The position numbers and the translations under genes are program-made. Below are positions 61,562 through 64,000 of a DNA stretch of 64,000 bases, one piece after another (position 1 is the stretch's first letter; each line of letters opens with the position of its first letter). The notes below the pieces were generated by a model. That model was not told where the DNA came from. It did not search any database and worked only from the letters and a program-made list of their open reading frames with translations. The DNA comes from JANQMY01 sp965227095 (lineage in GTDB: Bacteria > Pseudomonadota > Alphaproteobacteria > JANQMY01), in NCBI GenBank assembly GCA_965227095.1, contig CBDDFL010000001.1, forward strand, positions 1,984,001 to 2,048,000, written 5' to 3'.

Positions 61562-62977
61562 TTAGTTGCCTTCTTGCCGTCTCTTCTGTTCTTCGAGCTT
61601 TTTCTTCTGTTCTTCAATTTTCTTGAAGGCGATCTCTTGTTCGATGCGTGCGACCAATGCGGCGTATTTCTTGTCGCGGTCCAAGCTCTTCAACCAGTTT
61701 TTCGCGTCTTCCTTCGTGTCTTCATAGTCGGTTGACTTCGCGAAGGCTTCCAAGGCCGCATCTGTTTTTTCCAGATTGTAGCGGGCAATGCCCAACAACA
61801 GCCATGCAAGTCCCGGATTATCCAATCCGCCCCGCTGCAAGCCTTTGTTGATGTTGCTTTCCGCCTTGCTCCATTCGTCATCGTTCAGATAGGTCTGCCC
61901 CAAACGAATATAGAGTTTGCCGTCTTTGGATAGGGCGGCGGCGTTTTGCAGCGGACGAATGGCTTTTTCCCATTCACGGGCCGCAGACCACGCATTGGCC
62001 AACAATTCCCAATTATCTTTGGATTTCTTAACCCGGCCCGCTTTGATTTCCCGCTCCAGCAGACGGCCCGCCTTATAGGGCGTGTCGTTGGTTATATATA
62101 AAGAGGCGAGGTTTTCGAACTGAGCGGATTTATCCAGCATATTCTGCCGGTACATCATCTCCAGGACAGCGAAATACTCTTTCTCGAGCTTCAATTCGTT
62201 ATAAATCGCGGCCAAGCGAGACCACCACTTCTTTTGCGACGTGAAATTTGCGACGCCTAATTCGGTGTAAGGCCGCGCGTCGCGGTATTTGCCGCGCTGC
62301 AGGTAGAGAACGCTGATCAGATCGAGATATTTTTCGACCACTTGAGGTTTGGAGCGGTTATGCGCTTCCAAAGCGTTTTTCAGGGCCGCATTAATTTCCT
62401 TGAGATTGTAATGAGCCAGCGCCAACAAATAGTACGTGTCTGGCGGTACAGATTCGGCTTCTTTGATCCACGCATTGATATAGCTAATGGCTTTGCGGTA
62501 TTGGCCAAGGGCCACATAGACCTGACCTAATTGTCCGCGCAGCGTTAACTCAGCACCCAAGGGCAGGGCTTGGGAGTTCACGGCCTTTTCCCAATAAGAC
62601 GCCGCCTGCTTGTAATTGCCTTCATTGGCGTAGAGGCCGCCCAACAGCTGGTTCACAAGAGCCGTCTCATGGCCATTCAAGCCGCCACGTTTGACCGCGT
62701 TCAAGAGCACTTGGATCGCCTGTTTGTTCTGTTTGGCTTCCATCAGCTCTTGCGCTTCGGTCAAAATCTTAAAGACCTGAGGCCGCAACTGCTCCAACCG
62801 GCGGGTCCGGCGACCGGAGCCACTGGCCGATTCCGATCCCTCGCCGCGGGCCTGTGCCTGCGCAAAGTCTTGCGATTTGCCGCTAAGCTGCGGTGCGGAA
62901 ACCACAAACGCTGTCGCTGCGATGCCCAAGACCGCAAGCGAGGCTCCCTTACCCAGATTGCCAATGCGCCACTTCAT
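61562..62977 (-). CDS. TPR-repeat periplasmic protein of a TonB locus
   Basis: A 471-residue exported protein. The N-terminal signal peptide (LAVLGIAATAFVVSAPQLSG) is followed by an Arg-rich linker (SGRRTRRLEQL) and about eight TPR-type units, for example LGGLYANEGNYKQAASYWEKAV and RLGQTYLNDDEWSKAESNINKGL. The end is a highly charged coiled-coil (KKIEEQKKKLEEQKRRQE). TPR proteins of this size are regularly encoded beside TonB/ExbB/ExbD sets. It follows the tonB gene by 131 bases on the same strand. Confidence 0.88.
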   Translation of the reverse strand: MKWRIGNLGKGASLAVLGIAATAFVVSAPQLSGKSQDFAQAQARGEGSESASGSGRRTRRLEQLRPQVFKILTEAQELMEAKQNKQAIQVLLNAVKRGGLNGHETALVNQLLGGLYANEGNYKQAASYWEKAVNSQALPLGAELTLRGQLGQVYVALGQYRKAISYINAWIKEAESVPPDTYYLLALAHYNLKEINAALKNALEAHNRSKPQVVEKYLDLISVLYLQRGKYRDARPYTELGVANFTSQKKWWSRLAAIYNELKLEKEYFAVLEMMYRQNMLDKSAQFENLASLYITNDTPYKAGRLLEREIKAGRVKKSKDNWELLANAWSAAREWEKAIRPLQNAAALSKDGKLYIRLGQTYLNDDEWSKAESNINKGLQRGGLDNPGLAWLLLGIARYNLEKTDAALEAFAKSTDYEDTKEDAKNWLKSLDRDKKYAALVARIEQEIAFKKIEEQKKKLEEQKRRQEGN

Positions 62978-63108
62978 GTACTTTACCTCCTGGACCCTAA
63001 TCCCCGACGGTGTCGCGATTTCTCGCCAATCACCACCGTAATTCTAATCTTCTCCGGTTCGCCCAAAGGGAGCCGGCTACTCAAATTCCCACGCACTTTT
63101 TCTTACGA

Positions 63109-63714
63109 TCAGCTGTCGAGCTCGTAAGTTAGTTGAACCTGCAAGCCGTTACGGCGCACATACTGGCCGTTAACCTTCTTGGCTTTGTATTTCCACTTCT
63201 TCACAGCGTTAATTGCTGATTTATCAAAAACGTTTTTCGGCTCAGCATCGATCACAACCACGCTGTCCGGATCGACCTGTCCGTTTGCTTTGACGTCAAA
63301 CTGAACCACTACCCATCCTTCCGTGCCCCGGCTCGCAGCTCGCTCTGGATAAATGGGGCCGACCCGTACGATTGGAATTTCATCTGCATTTGCACTGCTT
63401 GTATCCAAATTCGTCGGATCGAATTCAGGTGATACGTCAAGGCTTACTTGTATCCCGTCACCCGATGATTTTTTGCCCGTCTCCGGCTTTGGCTTTGGCG
63501 TATTGAGCACTTCCTGAGGTTCGGGCCGTTTCAGACGTCCATCCGGCAATGGCGGTTCGTCTTTTACCGTCCTCAAAAAGCTGATCGTTATTTTCGGTGT
63601 TTCTTCAACTGTGTGGCTCTCGTTGTTATCGACCAGCCTATCCATAACAACGAACAGCCCAAAGGTAATGGCGGCTGCAACCGGAATCCCGACAAGCAAT
63701 CGACTAGTACGCAT
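63109..63714 (-). CDS. energy transducer TonB
   Basis: A 201-residue TonB-type protein coupling the proton motive force to outer-membrane receptors. It has an N-terminal transmembrane helix (about residues 7-26), a Pro/Lys linker (RRPEPQEVLNTPKPKPETGK-like region), and the TonB C-terminal domain with PIYPERAASRGTEGWVVVQF, KSAINAVKKWKYK and a terminal LQVQLTYEL strand. It is followed by the TPR gene and preceded by a second, partly visible TonB domain. Confidence 0.93.
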   Translation of the reverse strand: MRTSRLLVGIPVAAAITFGLFVVMDRLVDNNESHTVEETPKITISFLRTVKDEPPLPDGRLKRPEPQEVLNTPKPKPETGKKSSGDGIQVSLDVSPEFDPTNLDTSSANADEIPIVRVGPIYPERAASRGTEGWVVVQFDVKANGQVDPDSVVVIDAEPKNVFDKSAINAVKKWKYKAKKVNGQYVRRNGLQVQLTYELDS

Positions 63715-63768
63715 CTTTTTGCCTCCCTATCGGATGTCCGCAGGCAGGCCGCTAACACGCGACCAAAC

Positions 63769-64000
63769 CTACTTTTGAAGCTCAAAGGTCAACTGGGTCT
63801 GAATACCGACCCGTTCGACGGGCTCGCCATTGACCACTTTCGGTTTATACTTCCACCGTTTCACCGCATTGATCGCGGCCCGGTCAAACGTGCCCGGCGG
63901 CTGCGATTCAACAACAATCACACTCTTTGGATCCACTTGGCCGCTTTTCAAAACGTTGAACTGGACCACAACCCAGCCCTCGGTTCCGCGAGAAGCTGCC
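63769..64000 (-). CDS. second TonB C-terminal domain, 5' end outside window
   Basis: The final 76 codons are visible, open at the window edge (AASRGTEGWVVVQFNVLKSG onwards), ending FELQK and a stop. The sequence is close to the TonB domain of the next gene (shared GTEGWVVVQF, AINAVK-WKYK), so the two are tandem paralogues. The N-terminal anchor, if present, lies beyond the window. ExbB/ExbD genes are expected upstream. Confidence 0.88.
   Translation of the reverse strand, partial: AASRGTEGWVVVQFNVLKSGQVDPKSVIVVESQPPGTFDRAAINAVKRWKYKPKVVNGEPVERVGIQTQLTFELQK

Overview
The window looks like the chromosome of a free-living, probably aquatic alphaproteobacterium. The evidence is a squalene-hopene cyclase gene, a Tad/Cpa-type pilus locus in CpaB-CpaC-CpaE-CpaF-TadB-TadC order, an RhlE helicase next to a cold-shock gene, an abundance of acyl-CoA enzymes and TetR regulators, and a perfect CtrA-type TTAA-N7-TTAAC site. 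The genus cannot be fixed from sequence alone. I see no rRNA, tRNA, CRISPR array, transposase or prophage.

Layout. 1-4938 (minus): a translationally packed operon of an acyl-CoA dehydrogenase, a crotonase, a TPR lipoprotein, squalene-hopene cyclase and a VOC protein cut by the window edge. 5236-7509: a Spinster-type MFS transporter and an unknown two-helix membrane protein. 7511-7820: debris, namely two remnants of a GMC-oxidoreductase C-terminus on either side of a 139-bp palindromic element. 7845-13623: crotonases, an SDR, an acyl-CoA synthetase and an FMO-like flavoprotein. 13879-15514: rhlE and a cold-shock gene. 15591-29608: a long accessory catabolic stretch with three acyl-CoA-synthetase/crotonase/MaoC-type groups (two of the window's four synthetases lie here), two flavin-monooxygenase-like members of the acyl-CoA-dehydrogenase fold, two GSTs, a GFA protein, a nitroreductase and three TetR regulators, with good palindromic operators at each TetR locus. 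29646-38602: a hybrid sensor kinase, a zinc alcohol dehydrogenase, an M19 dipeptidase, an F420-type luciferase-like oxidoreductase, a molybdopterin oxidoreductase and a DUF899 protein. 38603-40680: two tandem membrane-anchored transglycosylase-like paralogues.

40850-46399 (minus) is a complete-looking coenzyme F420 operon: NADPH:F420 oxidoreductase, CofE, CofD, CofC and a fused CofG-CofH FO synthase. This is uncommon in Proteobacteria. A divergent acyl-CoA synthetase/lipocalin-like bicistron faces it (46538-49275), and an F420-type LLM oxidoreductase lies 5 kb away, so F420 may serve the lipid/xenobiotic chemistry of the region. 49396-51865: a degenerate cytidylyltransferase-like protein, a metallo-beta-lactamase-fold exported hydrolase and a TetR regulator.

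52110-61111 (minus) is a Tad pilus locus: Flp pilin, CpaB, CpaC, a small lipoprotein where CpaD is usually found, CpaE, CpaF, TadB, TadC and a TPR lipoprotein (TadD-like). Intrinsic terminators divide it after the pilin, after the small lipoprotein and after tadD. Sigma-54-like -24/-12 elements lie upstream of the pilin and of cpaE. 61562-64000 (minus) holds a TPR protein and two tandem TonB proteins, the second cut by the window edge. ExbB/ExbD genes would be expected beyond the edge.
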